NCBI RefSeq assembly: GCF_010119975.1
Contig: NZ_CP048222.1
Span: forward strand, 5,288,501 to 5,352,500
Reading direction: 5' to 3'
DNA: 64,000 nt
From: Rhodocytophaga rosea
Lineage (GTDB): Bacteria > Bacteroidota > Bacteroidia > Cytophagales > 172606-1
This document shows positions 1 through 9,495 of the stretch, piece after piece. Each line of letters begins with the position of its first letter. Position 1 is the first letter of the stretch. Both the position numbers and the translations under genes were made by a program. The notes beneath the pieces were generated by a model, which ran no database searches, was not told the DNA's origin, and saw only the letters and a program-made list of their open reading frames with translations.

Positions 1-1074
1 GGTATAGAGCAAAGAGGAGGTAAATCAAATGAAATAGAAGCCTTACGAAAGTGGAATACAGGGCTGGCAACTCATTTTCTTTTACAGGTTCCGGATAATA
101 ATCAGTCCTTGAGCAAAGAGCTGAAAGAACGGCTTGTATATGCGGCACAGATGGCAGAATTATATAAAGAAGATTCTTTGTTGCCAGAGCTTAGAAAATT
201 GTTTGCTTTCCGTAATGCTGGCGACGAAACAAGACATGCCGCTGCTGAAGCGCTCATATCCATAGCTCCGGAACATTATGCTATATGGATAGCCAACACA
301 CTTGATGATAACGAAGAAACAATAGCCATGCGCCAGCGGATGGCCAGAACACTAGCACAGTCAAAATTACCCAAAGTCAGGTCGTTGCTTGTAAGAAATA
401 TGAAAACAGCCCCCTATGAAGTGCAGGAGACAATAGCCGGTTTACTGGTAAGCGATACGACAGGAAAACCACAACTGATTAAATTAATCAGGCAGGGTGA
501 AGCACCAGCCCGAGTGTTAAAGTCCCGCAATGTAGAGGATCTTTTTCTGGCTGGCATACAACCAGAGCAAAAAAAAGAATTTGACCAGCTAACAGCCGGT
601 ATACTGCCCATTAGTGAAGAACGCCAGAAACTGATTGAAAAAAGAATAGCTGAATTTACCCCGGCAGGCAAAACAGCGGATATGGGGAAAGCAATATTTA
701 TCAAAAATTGCAGCATGTGCCACCAGATCGACAAAACAGGAGGATTAATTGGCCCGCAGCTGGACGGCATTGGAAACTGGGGCAGACACTCCCTGACCAC
801 TAAAATTCTAGACCCTAACCGGAACATTACCGAAAATTTCCGGATGTATAATATTACCTTAAAAAATGGTAAAATGGTATCTGGTCTTTACCGCAGGGAT
901 GAAGGACAATCGCTGGTGTTAGCAGATGTGTCTGGCAAGGAATTCTCTATCCCACAACAGAATATTCAGGAAAAGGTAGCTTCTCCCTATACATTGATGC
1001 CAGATCATTTCAGTACCACTATTTCTAAAGAAGACTTTGATGCCTTGCTGGTTTTTTTGTTACAGGAGAAATAA
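1..1074 (+). CDS. PVC-type heme-binding c-type cytochrome protein, C-terminal part (5' end outside window)
   Basis: The frame is open from base 1, so the gene starts upstream of the window; the TTG at 109 is only an internal codon. About 357 residues are visible. The first ~200 are helical and HEAT-like. They are followed by a c-type cytochrome domain with the heme motif CSMCH near residue 237 and, downstream, the pattern GPxLDGIGNW, ILDPNRNI and a methionine-bearing segment (TLMPDHF) that could supply the axial ligand. This arrangement matches the C-terminal domain of Planctomycete/Verrucomicrobia/Bacteroidota 'putative heme-binding' proteins (TIGR02603 type), usually fused to an N-terminal GSDH-like propeller. 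The role is probably periplasmic electron transfer linked to sugar oxidation; that is inference. The stop is TAA, 15 bp before the convergent dacB gene. Confidence 0.8.
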   Translation, partial: GIEQRGGKSNEIEALRKWNTGLATHFLLQVPDNNQSLSKELKERLVYAAQMAELYKEDSLLPELRKLFAFRNAGDETRHAAAEALISIAPEHYAIWIANTLDDNEETIAMRQRMARTLAQSKLPKVRSLLVRNMKTAPYEVQETIAGLLVSDTTGKPQLIKLIRQGEAPARVLKSRNVEDLFLAGIQPEQKKEFDQLTAGILPISEERQKLIEKRIAEFTPAGKTADMGKAIFIKNCSMCHQIDKTGGLIGPQLDGIGNWGRHSLTTKILDPNRNITENFRMYNITLKNGKMVSGLYRRDEGQSLVLADVSGKEFSIPQQNIQEKVASPYTLMPDHFSTTISKEDFDALLVFLLQEK

Positions 1075-1088
1075 ATAACAAGGTTCTC

Positions 1089-2618
1089 TTATGATAAGCC
1101 AGCCATCACTACCATGATGCGTTCTATCTTCTTTCGGATCTGGGCAGAGCTTTCACTGACATAATCGTTGGTAATAATGGCAAACGACATGAGTTCGCCG
1201 GATTTGTTATAATAGTAGCCGGAATAATTCATGACCCGTTCGAGTGTTCCTGTTTTAGCCCGTATATTCCCGGCTGCGGCTGTTCCTTTGCCTATATTTT
1301 TCATAGTACCCGATACACCGGCCACAGGCAATGAGTTATATAAGGGTGCAAAAATGGAATCTTTGGCGCACCAGTTTAATATATCAGTAAGCGTAGTAGC
1401 CCGGATAACATTAGTACGTGAAAGGCCACTTCCATCGCGCATAAAAAAACCATCGGTATGAATGCCTTTCTCTTTCCAGAACTTTACAATCGCCTCTGTT
1501 CCGCTGAATGTAGTACCATCTTTAAAGATATTTACGCCCAGGAGTTTTGCCATGGCTTCTGCATAGAGATTCATGCTTTTTAGGTTGGTTTCCTCTACAA
1601 TGGCAGAAAGGGGAGGAGATAGGTGTGCAAAAATCGGCTTGCGGTCTGTATTGATTTTCGTTTTCCGCATGCGTAAAAGCCTGGTAGAAATAGCCATCTG
1701 ACTTACCTTAATGCCTTTTTGAGTGAGTTTCTGCTGAAGTAAACCGGCACAGAATGTTACAGGATCTGGCAAGGACCCTCTGATATCAAATTCATTTACG
1801 CCAGCCGGAATGGTGCCCTGAATCTGCCGTAAATAGGTATAAGGAGCGCCATAAATATAGGCATTATCGCCAGAACCAGCTTTACCGGTAGTTACTTCAT
1901 TGATTATTTCTAACTGTTGCATAGGGGGCACTATACGCAGAATTCTGGCCGGATCACCTATTTTAGCCCCAGGTTTGAAATAGAGGGTATATAAGTTATC
2001 ATTAATATTTAATCCATACACAGGTGCGCCATAATAATTTCCTATATCAGACCATACCCATCCGCCCGGTGTTACGTTATCGTTATACATATCTCCATCT
2101 CCAATCACCGCCCCATTTACCTGGGTAATGCCAGCCTCCTTAATCTTATCTGCCCATACCTCCATCAATGGGCCGGTTGCCAGACTGCCTTTCACCTTAT
2201 CAGAACCCAGTACCGGATCTCCACCTCCCAGAATATAAATATTCCCTTTCAATACGCCATCTGTACCTAATACGCCATCATATTGTAATTCTGTTTTGAA
2301 AGTATACCCGGCACCAAGTACTGCCAGTGCGGTAGCCGTAGTGACTAATTTCAGATTAGAAGCAATGATTACACTTTTGTCACCATTGAATTCGTATATG
2401 ACTTTGCCTGTTTTGGATGATTTGAGCGAAAATGCAACTTGTCCATGTTTAATTGCCGGATCGTTAGCCAGGTCTTGTACAGCCGTTTGCAGATCACTCA
2501 GTGAAACAGCAACAGGCGGTTTTGAAGGAGTATCATTTTCGGGTGTCTGGGCACAGGCACAGATCAGAACAAAGGCCATACAACTATAACTGGCCAGTCG
2601 TTGAAAGGGAAAGCGCAT
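1089..2618 (-). CDS. dacB: D-alanyl-D-alanine carboxypeptidase/endopeptidase (PBP4, peptidase S13)
   Basis: This 509-aa exported serine peptidase trims or cross-cleaves peptidoglycan peptides. The three penicillin-binding motifs of family S13 are all present: SNLK near residue 87 (nucleophile Ser and Lys), SMN near 350, and KTGT near 455. A large insertion between the first two motifs is normal for PBP4. The N-terminus has a hydrophobic signal ending in ICAC, compatible with a lipoprotein signal or a type I signal. It is transcribed divergently from the helicase, with about 49 bp between the starts. The function is well supported; the lipoprotein status is less certain. Confidence 0.92.
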   Translation of the reverse strand: MRFPFQRLASYSCMAFVLICACAQTPENDTPSKPPVAVSLSDLQTAVQDLANDPAIKHGQVAFSLKSSKTGKVIYEFNGDKSVIIASNLKLVTTATALAVLGAGYTFKTELQYDGVLGTDGVLKGNIYILGGGDPVLGSDKVKGSLATGPLMEVWADKIKEAGITQVNGAVIGDGDMYNDNVTPGGWVWSDIGNYYGAPVYGLNINDNLYTLYFKPGAKIGDPARILRIVPPMQQLEIINEVTTGKAGSGDNAYIYGAPYTYLRQIQGTIPAGVNEFDIRGSLPDPVTFCAGLLQQKLTQKGIKVSQMAISTRLLRMRKTKINTDRKPIFAHLSPPLSAIVEETNLKSMNLYAEAMAKLLGVNIFKDGTTFSGTEAIVKFWKEKGIHTDGFFMRDGSGLSRTNVIRATTLTDILNWCAKDSIFAPLYNSLPVAGVSGTMKNIGKGTAAAGNIRAKTGTLERVMNYSGYYYNKSGELMSFAIITNDYVSESSAQIRKKIERIMVVMAGLS

Positions 2619-2667
2619 AAGGAAATCTAATAATTTTTATGTATCATACGAATTTTGTACAGGTTTT

Positions 2668-5600
2668 ATGCAAAAAATACTCAAGCACTATTTAAAGCGC
2701 CTCACCAACTTAAGTTCGAGCAATAAATCGCTGTTGCTGCTCACTTTGCCTGCCGGCCAGTTTTTTGATCTGAACGAACTTGATTTTTTAAACAATAAAC
2801 CTTCCTTTGAGCTTATTGCTCAGCTGATTGCCGGAAAAGAAAGCATCTATTTGTGTGATGGACAAGACAGCCGTTTTGACAAAGTAAATGAAGCCAGTAC
2901 CATATTAAAAAAAATCGACCGTACCGAAAATTTTATTGAAGAAGAACGGGGTGCCCGTGATTTATATGTGGGCTATCCGATGATCCGGGGCAAACTTTCC
3001 GATGGAACACTCATCCGCTGCCCTTTGCTGTTTTTTCCGGTAAGCCTGGAATTGCGGCAGAACCGCTGGATGCTTTTGCAGCGAACCGAAGAAGAAATTA
3101 CGCTCAATAAAAGTTTTTTGCTCGCCTATGCGTATTTTAATAACGTAACTATATCCGATGAGTGGATTGAAACGGGTTTTGCTGATTTTAATGCAGATAG
3201 CCGGATATTTCGTACCCAACTCTATGAATTGCTCAAACAAAGTCCGCTGGAAATAAACTTTAATCAGGATTTATTTACGGATAAACTTCAGTCATTTCAA
3301 CGGTTTTTAAAAGCAGACTTTGAGGCCCAGGAAAAAACCGGCGAACTTAAATTATTTCCGGAGGCAGTTTTGGGCATTTTTCCGCAGGCTGGTTCTTACC
3401 TGGTGCCCGATTACCAGATTCTCTTGCAGCAGAATGAGGTTCAAAGCCTGGAAGAGTTTTTTCTCACCAAACGCCAGGATACCACTACTGCATTACCTAT
3501 TAAGGAAGAACATACCTTTACCCCTTTTGCCATAGATGCTTCACAGGAGAATGCCATTAAGGCTATTAAAAGCGGCCAGTCGATGGTAATCCAGGGTCCT
3601 CCAGGAACCGGAAAATCGCAGTTGATCTGTAACCTGATCGCCGATTATATAGCCAGGGGTAAAAAAGTATTGCTGGTGTGCCAGAAAAGAGTAGCTCTGG
3701 ATGTAGTATACGACCGTTTGAAAGAATCTGGCTTAGCACAGTTTTCGGCTTTAGTACACGATTTTAAACACGACCGCAAAGCCATTTATGAGCAGATTGT
3801 ATCGCAAATTGATAAAATAGACGCCTATAAAGAGCAGAATAATAGCCTGGATGCCATTTTTCTGGAACGCACCTTTTTACAGGAAAGCCGCCAGATCGAT
3901 AAATTATCGCAGGAACTGGAAGAATTCCGGCAGGCGTTATTCGATGCTGCTGAATGCGGATTGTCGGTAAAGGAACTCTACCTAACCAGCGATATTACGG
4001 AGCCGCATCTTCCCCTGGATACCAACTACAGGCACTTTACTTTCGAAAATCTTTCTGATTTTTTGCAAAAATTAGGTTATTACCAGGCTTATGCCCGGCA
4101 GTTTGAAACGCAGGATTATCCGTTGAAAGACCGTATCTTCTTCATCAATTTTTCTTATACTGACCTGAGTGCTATCATACAAGCTATTTCGCAGGTATAT
4201 CCTTTCAAACAAAAAATAGAACAGGAAACAGAGAAAATCTGCGGTAAACCATTGTCCATTGATCAAACAGAAGCTTTGCAAACACAGGTGGAATCATTGC
4301 AAGCTTTTCTACATCTTTTTCAGAACCAGACTCAGTGGGATGTATTTCTGCAACTGCTTTCAAGCCGGAATCAGAAAGCTGGTGATGCAAGCTGGATAGA
4401 AACTACAGAACGTGAATTAACCAGTTATTTGCAAGGCGTAGGTATTGAAAAGACAATTGCCCCCGGTGAATTAGCTTTAAAGCATCAAAAGCTGGCAAAA
4501 GCCCGTTCAGCCCGGTCTGGATTGTTTAGCTGGTTATTCTGGCAATGGTTTTCCGGGGATAAAAAGGAGATAGAAACGTTGGCTACCGCTAATGGATTAG
4601 ACTTGCGCCAGGAAAATCTGGAAATCTTATCGCAAAAGATAGCCAACCGGATAGCAGCGGATGAATTGCTAGGACAGCTAAATGGGATTAGAACCATACA
4701 CAATCTGTATGAATTATCATTGGTTCAGGAATGGTTTGAGAATCAGAAAAAGGCTATTGAGGCGAAAAAAATGGCCGGGAAAATCCCTTTTTTACAACAA
4801 CATCCGGCTTTGTTGCAATTGCCATTGGTTGATTTTCAGGCGAAAATATCTGCGCTATATGCCTTAGTTGAAGAAACCGTTCATACAAAGAAACACTGGA
4901 AAAATTATCTGAGTGACAGCCAGATCAGCCGTTTACAGGAAAATCAGTCATTAGCCTCTATATTGATTCCAATTTTGCAAAACGATTTTGATAACCTGAG
5001 TGAGTTAGATCGCCTCAAAACGGAAATGTTACCAGTAGAACAGGAAATTACCTTTTCCTTATGGAAGTTCGCAGAAAATGAACCGCAGGAAACCGACATA
5101 GTCGCCTTATTTGATAATAGCTTACGGATCGCCTGGATCAACCATATTGAAAACAAATTTCCCATTCTAAGGACAGTTTCTACACTCAAACTAGAGCAGA
5201 CTGAAAAACAGTTGCAGGAAAGTATTCTCAAAAAGATGCAGACCGGGCAGGCAATAGCTTTACTTAAAGCCCGTGAGCAAACCTACCGGGATCTGGAATA
5301 TAACCGGCTTGGTAATCTGGTTACGTATAGGGAATTAAAACATCAGACCAGTAAAAAACGCCACATATGGCAAATGCGAAGATTGTTTTCAGCTTTTTCC
5401 GCAGAAATATTCCGCCTGATTCCCTGCTGGATGGCTTCTCCGGAATCTGTGTCAGCTATATTTCAGATGGAGCAATTATTTGATCTGGTAATATTTGATG
5501 AAGCTTCGCAGTGTTTTGCCGAGAGAGGAATTCCGGCTATTTACCGAGGGAATCAAATAGTAGTAACCGGAGACAGCCAGCAACTGCCACCGGGCGATAT

Positions 5601-6618
5601 TTACCGGGTCCGTTTTGAAGATACTACGGAAGATATACCAGAACTGGAAGTGGATTCATTGCTTGATCTGGCCGCACAATACTTCCCACAGATTCAGCTC
5701 AATGGACATTACCGCAGCCAGTCGCTGGAACTAATCGATTTTTCAAACAAGCATTTTTACAAAAATACCTTGCAACTGCTTCCAGACAGGCACCAGATTA
5801 ACAGCAGGGAGCCTGCCATACGGTATATTAAAGTTGAAGGTATCTGGCAGAATAATACCAATCAAATCGAAGCACAGGAAGTAGTAGAATGTGTGCATGA
5901 TCTGGCGAGCCGGTATCCGGAGAAAAGTATTGGTATTGTTACCTTCAATTTTATGCAGCAGCAACTCATTCAGGATTTGCTGGAAGAACAAGCACAGTCA
6001 ACAGGCAAAAGCTGGCCTGCCTCTCTTTTTGTGAAAAACATCGAAAATGTACAGGGAGACGAACGGGATATTATCATTTTCTCCATAGGCTACGCACCAG
6101 ATGCCAAAGGCAAACTAGCGATGCAATTTGGCAGCCTGAATATGCAGGGAGGAGAAAACCGGCTGAATGTAGCGGTTACCCGTGCCCGTGAACAGATTAT
6201 TATGATTAGTAGCATTCTGCCTGTCCAGTTGAAAACAGAGGATACGTTGCACAAAGGTCCTAAACTGCTCAAACAGTACCTGGAATATGCCTGGCAGGTG
6301 TCAGAAGGTGCGTATATCCCAATACCTAAACCAGTTGAAAATTTCCGGGCCAGTTTGCTGCTAAAAGACCAGTTGCCTGCATGGAGTGACAACCTGAAGA
6401 AAGAATTGCCTTTTGCCGATCTAACTGTGAAGCAACAGGATATGTACCACTCCTTGGTGCTTACCGATGATGATTTATACTTCCAGAGCCTTTCTACCAA
6501 AGACGCCCATGCGTATACACCATTTTTACTCAAAAAGAAAAACTGGCCTTTTGTACGAGTTTACAGCCGGGAATACTGGCGGGATAAACAAAAATTGCAA
6601 GAGAAGGTAGTTAAATAA
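2668..6618 (+). CDS. Large SF1 (Upf1/DNA2-like) helicase with AAA_11/AAA_12 halves
   Basis: The 1316-aa protein has a Walker A motif GPPGTGKS near residue 310, a Walker B/DEAA-like motif FDEASQ near 942, a TGDSQQLPP motif III shortly after, and a VTRAREQ motif VI near 1170. About 600 mostly helical residues separate the two RecA halves, as in large bacterial Upf1-like helicases of unknown role. The ~300-residue N-terminal domain is not a recognised nuclease, and no C-terminal nuclease motif is visible. It probably translocates on nucleic acid using ATP; whether it acts in repair, RNA metabolism or defence cannot be told. Its neighbours are not defence genes. Confidence 0.85.
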   Translation: MQKILKHYLKRLTNLSSSNKSLLLLTLPAGQFFDLNELDFLNNKPSFELIAQLIAGKESIYLCDGQDSRFDKVNEASTILKKIDRTENFIEEERGARDLYVGYPMIRGKLSDGTLIRCPLLFFPVSLELRQNRWMLLQRTEEEITLNKSFLLAYAYFNNVTISDEWIETGFADFNADSRIFRTQLYELLKQSPLEINFNQDLFTDKLQSFQRFLKADFEAQEKTGELKLFPEAVLGIFPQAGSYLVPDYQILLQQNEVQSLEEFFLTKRQDTTTALPIKEEHTFTPFAIDASQENAIKAIKSGQSMVIQGPPGTGKSQLICNLIADYIARGKKVLLVCQKRVALDVVYDRLKESGLAQFSALVHDFKHDRKAIYEQIVSQIDKIDAYKEQNNSLDAIFLERTFLQESRQIDKLSQELEEFRQALFDAAECGLSVKELYLTSDITEPHLPLDTNYRHFTFENLSDFLQKLGYYQAYARQFETQDYPLKDRIFFINFSYTDLSAIIQAISQVYPFKQKIEQETEKICGKPLSIDQTEALQTQVESLQAFLHLFQNQTQWDVFLQLLSSRNQKAGDASWIETTERELTSYLQGVGIEKTIAPGELALKHQKLAKARSARSGLFSWLFWQWFSGDKKEIETLATANGLDLRQENLEILSQKIANRIAADELLGQLNGIRTIHNLYELSLVQEWFENQKKAIEAKKMAGKIPFLQQHPALLQLPLVDFQAKISALYALVEETVHTKKHWKNYLSDSQISRLQENQSLASILIPILQNDFDNLSELDRLKTEMLPVEQEITFSLWKFAENEPQETDIVALFDNSLRIAWINHIENKFPILRTVSTLKLEQTEKQLQESILKKMQTGQAIALLKAREQTYRDLEYNRLGNLVTYRELKHQTSKKRHIWQMRRLFSAFSAEIFRLIPCWMASPESVSAIFQMEQLFDLVIFDEASQCFAERGIPAIYRGNQIVVTGDSQQLPPGDIYRVRFEDTTEDIPELEVDSLLDLAAQYFPQIQLNGHYRSQSLELIDFSNKHFYKNTLQLLPDRHQINSREPAIRYIKVEGIWQNNTNQIEAQEVVECVHDLASRYPEKSIGIVTFNFMQQQLIQDLLEEQAQSTGKSWPASLFVKNIENVQGDERDIIIFSIGYAPDAKGKLAMQFGSLNMQGGENRLNVAVTRAREQIIMISSILPVQLKTEDTLHKGPKLLKQYLEYAWQVSEGAYIPIPKPVENFRASLLLKDQLPAWSDNLKKELPFADLTVKQQDMYHSLVLTDDDLYFQSLSTKDAHAYTPFLLKKKNWPFVRVYSREYWRDKQKLQEKVVK

Positions 6619-6954
6619 TCATGATGATTATAGATTAGAAGATTTTTTGTTTAGCTATTGAATCATGGAGAAAAGCAGAGTGTGTTTAGTTTTTATTTAA
6701 TCACCACTGTTTATTTCAGATTTATATTCTGGGAAAGCTTCCATCTGATTCAAAGAATAGAAAATATCAGCCCGGAAATATCAAAAGAATGCCTGCTAAA
6801 AAATATAATGCGAAAGCAACAGTAATAAGACAAGCCTGGACAAGAGTTATAAATGCATATAAATGTATAATGATAAAGAACAAGCTGTTATTCATAGTAA
6901 ATAACAGCTTGTATGAGCTAATAAAGATGTAAATTAATTTTATGAGCTAAAAAA
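6619..6954. other. Intergenic region, 336 bp, AT-rich, no gene seen
   Basis: The region lies between two convergent genes (helicase and the 105-aa protein). The only structure I see is the hairpin at 6880-6912. There are no convincing open frames on either strand. Confidence 0.6.
6880..6912. terminator. Convergent-gene hairpin, likely terminator
   Basis: A perfect 12-bp inverted repeat (ACAAGCTGTTAT and its complement) has a 9-nt loop, between the ends of the helicase and the 105-aa gene. Read on the minus strand it is followed by a T-rich stretch, so it could stop transcription of the minus gene and possibly of the plus gene. Confidence 0.5.
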
Positions 6955-7272
6955 TTAGGGTTGGTCTTTGTGGAAGACTTTACCTGCCACCCCTTTGGCT
7001 CCATCCTTTAAATCTTCAAATTTATCTTTTGCTCCTTCTTTCAGATTTTCAAAGGTTTCTCCTACATCCTCTTTCAAATCCTGAATTTTATCTTTAACTA
7101 CCGCAAAGAAATTAAATTCCTGATCATTCATTAAGCCATCAACCTGGGAGCTTACAGAATCCGGTAATTTAGATTTTATAAAGTTTAAAGTTGCACTATA
7201 AGCAGCTTCAGCCTGTTCATGCGTAATACCGGCACTTGCGGCTATTTGAGTAACAATTTGATCGGGTTTCAT
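6955..7272 (-). CDS. Small helical protein with LEA-like amphipathic repeats
   Basis: The 105-aa protein has an N-terminal half (ITHEQAEAAY..., helical) that resembles short DUF2267/DUF2780-like segments. The C-terminal half is made of K/E/D-rich 11-residue repeats (EDVGETFENLK, EGAKDKFEDLK, DGAKGVAGK), as in LEA-type amphipathic helices. No signal peptide or membrane segment is seen. It lies 67 bp downstream of hemE's end region but in the same orientation, upstream being hemE's 3' side. The function is unknown; a stress or desiccation role would be inference from the repeats. Confidence 0.7.
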   Translation of the reverse strand: MKPDQIVTQIAASAGITHEQAEAAYSATLNFIKSKLPDSVSSQVDGLMNDQEFNFFAVVKDKIQDLKEDVGETFENLKEGAKDKFEDLKDGAKGVAGKVFHKDQP

Positions 7273-7339
7273 ATCTGATGTTGGTTAGTAATGTAAAGCA
7301 TGTATACTCAAAATCAGCGTAAGGAGTTGTTACAAAAGA

Positions 7340-8380
7340 CTAAAATTTAAACGCAGGTGAATATTCTTTCACGGTTTCAATAAAACATTTCACCTTATCC
7401 GGATCGGTATCCGGATATACGCCATGTCCTAGGTTAGCAATGTGGCGGTAAGGACCAAACGCCTGCAGCATTTTTTTTGTTTCGGTTTCGATCTGCTGAT
7501 AAGAAGCATATAGCACACATGGGTCTAAGTTACCCTGCAGGGTTTTATCTGGTCCCAGCAACGTTCTGGATTCTTCTATTTCCATATTCCAGTCCAGGCC
7601 AACAACCTGACAATCCAATGTCTTCATGGCAGTTCTCGCAAAAAAAGCACCTTTGGCAAACACTGTTTTTGGCACCTGCTGAATTGCATTACAAATCTGG
7701 GCAATATAGGGCAGCGAAAAAGTATGATATTGATCCGGAGCTAAAATGCCTGCCCATGAATCAAAAATCTGGATGATGTCTGCTCCGGCGGCTATCTGTC
7801 CTTGTAGGTAATCGATGGTGCTGTCGGTGATTTTCTGAAGTAGTAAATGGGAAAGTTCCGGTTCCGTATAAAGCATTTTTTTTGCTTTAGAGAAAGTTTT
7901 TGATCCTCCGCCTTCTACCATATAGGAAAAAATAGTCCAGGGGGCACCGGCAAAACCAATAAGCGGCACCCGTCCGTTTAGTTCTTTCTTCACAATCCGA
8001 ATTGCTTCCAGCACATAGCCCAGGTCTGTTGCTGCATCCGATATTCTTAAGTTATCAATATCAGCCCGGGTTTGAATGGTTTTAGGAAAATGAGGTCCCC
8101 GTTTCTCCTGCATTTCATAAGGTAATCCCATGGCTTCGGGAATTACCAGAATATCCGAAAATATAATAGCAGCATCTACCCCCAGAATATCCACCGGTTG
8201 AATAGTGACTTCTGCGGCCAGTTCCGGTGTGGTAGCCAGTTCAATAAAACCGCTTAGTTTTTCCCGTACTGCTCTGTATTCTGGTAAAATACGGCCGGCC
8301 TGACGCATCAGCCACACAGGGGTCCGTTCGGTTTTTTCACCACGGGCGGCTCGTAGCAGTAAATCATTTTTCAGTTGCAT
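7340..8380 (-). CDS. hemE: Uroporphyrinogen decarboxylase
   Basis: The 346-aa protein has the family's usual length. HemE decarboxylates the four acetate side chains of uroporphyrinogen III to give coproporphyrinogen III in cytosolic heme synthesis. The diagnostic N-terminal signature WLMRQAGR is near residue 24, the GFAGAPWT motif lies mid-protein, and the C-terminal NLGHGV motif is present. It stands alone on the minus strand, without other hem genes in view. Confidence 0.97.
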   Translation of the reverse strand: MQLKNDLLLRAARGEKTERTPVWLMRQAGRILPEYRAVREKLSGFIELATTPELAAEVTIQPVDILGVDAAIIFSDILVIPEAMGLPYEMQEKRGPHFPKTIQTRADIDNLRISDAATDLGYVLEAIRIVKKELNGRVPLIGFAGAPWTIFSYMVEGGGSKTFSKAKKMLYTEPELSHLLLQKITDSTIDYLQGQIAAGADIIQIFDSWAGILAPDQYHTFSLPYIAQICNAIQQVPKTVFAKGAFFARTAMKTLDCQVVGLDWNMEIEESRTLLGPDKTLQGNLDPCVLYASYQQIETETKKMLQAFGPYRHIANLGHGVYPDTDPDKVKCFIETVKEYSPAFKF

Positions 8381-8439
8381 ACAGCAAATATAGACAAACC
8401 CTATAGCTTTGAAAACTTATAGCCTAGGTGTGTATTAGA

Positions 8440-8616
8440 TTAAAATATGTGGTGTTTGGGAGCAGAATTTTGTAAAGGTGGCAATGAATGTGAATCTCTG
8501 AAATAGAAAGCCTGAATGGCTACAAATATTCCAGTAAGTATAGCCATACTGGTGACAACTGGTGTAAACGTATCCCCACTTTTATTAGAAGAAGGGTTGT
8601 TTTTTATGTTTTTCAT
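8440..8616 (-). CDS. Possible small single-span membrane protein
   Basis: From the ATG at 8616 the frame encodes 58 aa: a polar N-terminus, one hydrophobic segment of about 20 residues (VVTSMAILTGIFVAIQAFYF), and a short polar tail. The same frame extends upstream to 8727, but that part overlaps the next gene and reads like a shadow. It starts 38 bp after the stop of the 76-aa repeat protein on the same strand, so the two may be co-transcribed. No family is recognised; it may not be a real gene. Confidence 0.4.
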   Translation of the reverse strand: MKNIKNNPSSNKSGDTFTPVVTSMAILTGIFVAIQAFYFRDSHSLPPLQNSAPKHHIF

Positions 8617-8654
8617 AGGCTTGTTTGACAGAATCGGGAATAACATTCTGAAGC

Positions 8655-8885
8655 TTATACATTTTTTTGCCAGGGTAAAACAGAATCCGGGCCGTAAATT
8701 CGTCCGTCTTTGTCTAAATCGATCCAATATTGTTTAGAATCCCACGGACCAAAAATTATATGATTTTCTACCCAGAACTTCATGTTATGCAGAGGTCCAT
8801 GAATATAATTCTTACTGATCCAATATTTTCCTGAGTCTTGTGGCCCTAGTATGCGTCGATTTTCTACCCAGTATCCAGTGTACAT
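8655..8885 (-). CDS. 76-aa protein of four 16-residue YW...GP repeats
   Basis: Almost the whole protein is four consecutive units of 16 residues, each starting with an aromatic-Trp pair (YWVEN, YWISK, FWVEN, YWIDL) and carrying a Gly-Pro (ILGP, IHGP, IFGP, IYGP). The regular spacing argues strongly that it is a real protein; each unit probably forms a beta-hairpin, as in MORN or WG-type repeats. No signal peptide or membrane segment is seen. No family is recognised with confidence, and a binding or structural role is only inference. Confidence 0.65.
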   Translation of the reverse strand: MYTGYWVENRRILGPQDSGKYWISKNYIHGPLHNMKFWVENHIIFGPWDSKQYWIDLDKDGRIYGPDSVLPWQKNV

Positions 8886-8945
8886 GTAGTTTGGTTTAGT
8901 TGTAACGAAGCTTATTAACCAAAAGATCGTTACTGCTTCATCTCG

Positions 8946-8967
8946 ATATTGTTCGTAAGAACAATAT
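8946..8967. repeat. Perfect 9-bp palindrome with GTAA loop
   Basis: ATATTGTTC-GTAA-GAACAATAT lies 61 bp upstream of the repeat protein's start on the minus strand. It could be an operator or a 5'-leader hairpin; there is no T-tract to support a terminator. Confidence 0.4.
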
Positions 8968-9015
8968 GTATACTACGAATCTTTTTTTAATTATCAGCAT
9001 GAAGGAGGGTAATAG

Positions 9016-9050
9016 TGGTAAGTTTTGTTAGGGAGCAACAAAACTTACCA
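9016..9050 (-). terminator. 14-bp hairpin downstream of the 86-aa membrane protein gene
   Basis: A perfect 14-bp inverted repeat (TGGTAAGTTTTGTT and its complement) has a 7-nt loop, 20 bp past the stop of the 9070-9330 gene. It has no strong T-tract, so termination is plausible but not certain. Confidence 0.5.
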
Positions 9051-9069
9051 TTTCATGAAAGCAGATAAA

Positions 9070-9330
9070 TTATAAAACAGCTTTGCTGCCTATTTGCCTA
9101 CTATAGTGGTAAACCTTTGGCGACTGTGTGTTGAGAGAAATCTGTTTTGCAGGCTTACTGATATTTATGCCTGTTTTTTCTTTATAAACAGGTTCTCTAC
9201 GTTTGGATGTATTGTTACAATACCCAAGGGCAACCCAAACGAGAATAAAAATAACGATAGTACCTAGGCATCCCCCTCCAAATTTTTTGGCGGCAGCACC
9301 CGCAATTAGGGCTCTGAAAAAATTGTTCAT
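9070..9330 (-). CDS. Small membrane protein with Gly-rich N-terminus
   Basis: The 86-aa protein starts MNNFFRALIAG, followed by a glycine-rich stretch (KKFGGGCLG), one transmembrane segment (IVIFILVWVALGYC) near residues 25-40, and a basic, polar tail. No family is recognised. It is bounded by hairpins on both sides, so it is probably monocistronic. Confidence 0.6.
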   Translation of the reverse strand: MNNFFRALIAGAAAKKFGGGCLGTIVIFILVWVALGYCNNTSKRREPVYKEKTGINISKPAKQISLNTQSPKVYHYSRQIGSKAVL

Positions 9331-9396
9331 GGCTATTGTTTATGGTTAGTTATAGTGGATAGTTCGTTTCAACGAATAAATGTCAAACAAGTTCTA

Positions 9397-9436
9397 CAAT
9401 AAAAAAGGCCTTTTTACAAAAAAGCCTTTTTTATTG
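9397..9436. terminator. Bidirectional rho-independent terminator
   Basis: A perfect 13-bp stem, CAATAAAAAAGGC against GCCTTTTTTATTG, has a 14-nt loop, with A/T tracts on both sides. It lies 60 bp past the stop of the Rof-like gene (minus strand) and upstream of the small membrane protein gene. Confidence 0.8.
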
Positions 9437-9495
9437 GAATGCATGTCTAAACTAATTCAAACGGATGTTATCTGGAGTAGCTTTACTTCTGGAAA

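Noticed and set aside
414-827. 137-aa minus-strand frame inside the heme protein gene
   Set aside because: It lies opposite a clear coding frame with a conserved CSMCH motif and has no protein-like features.
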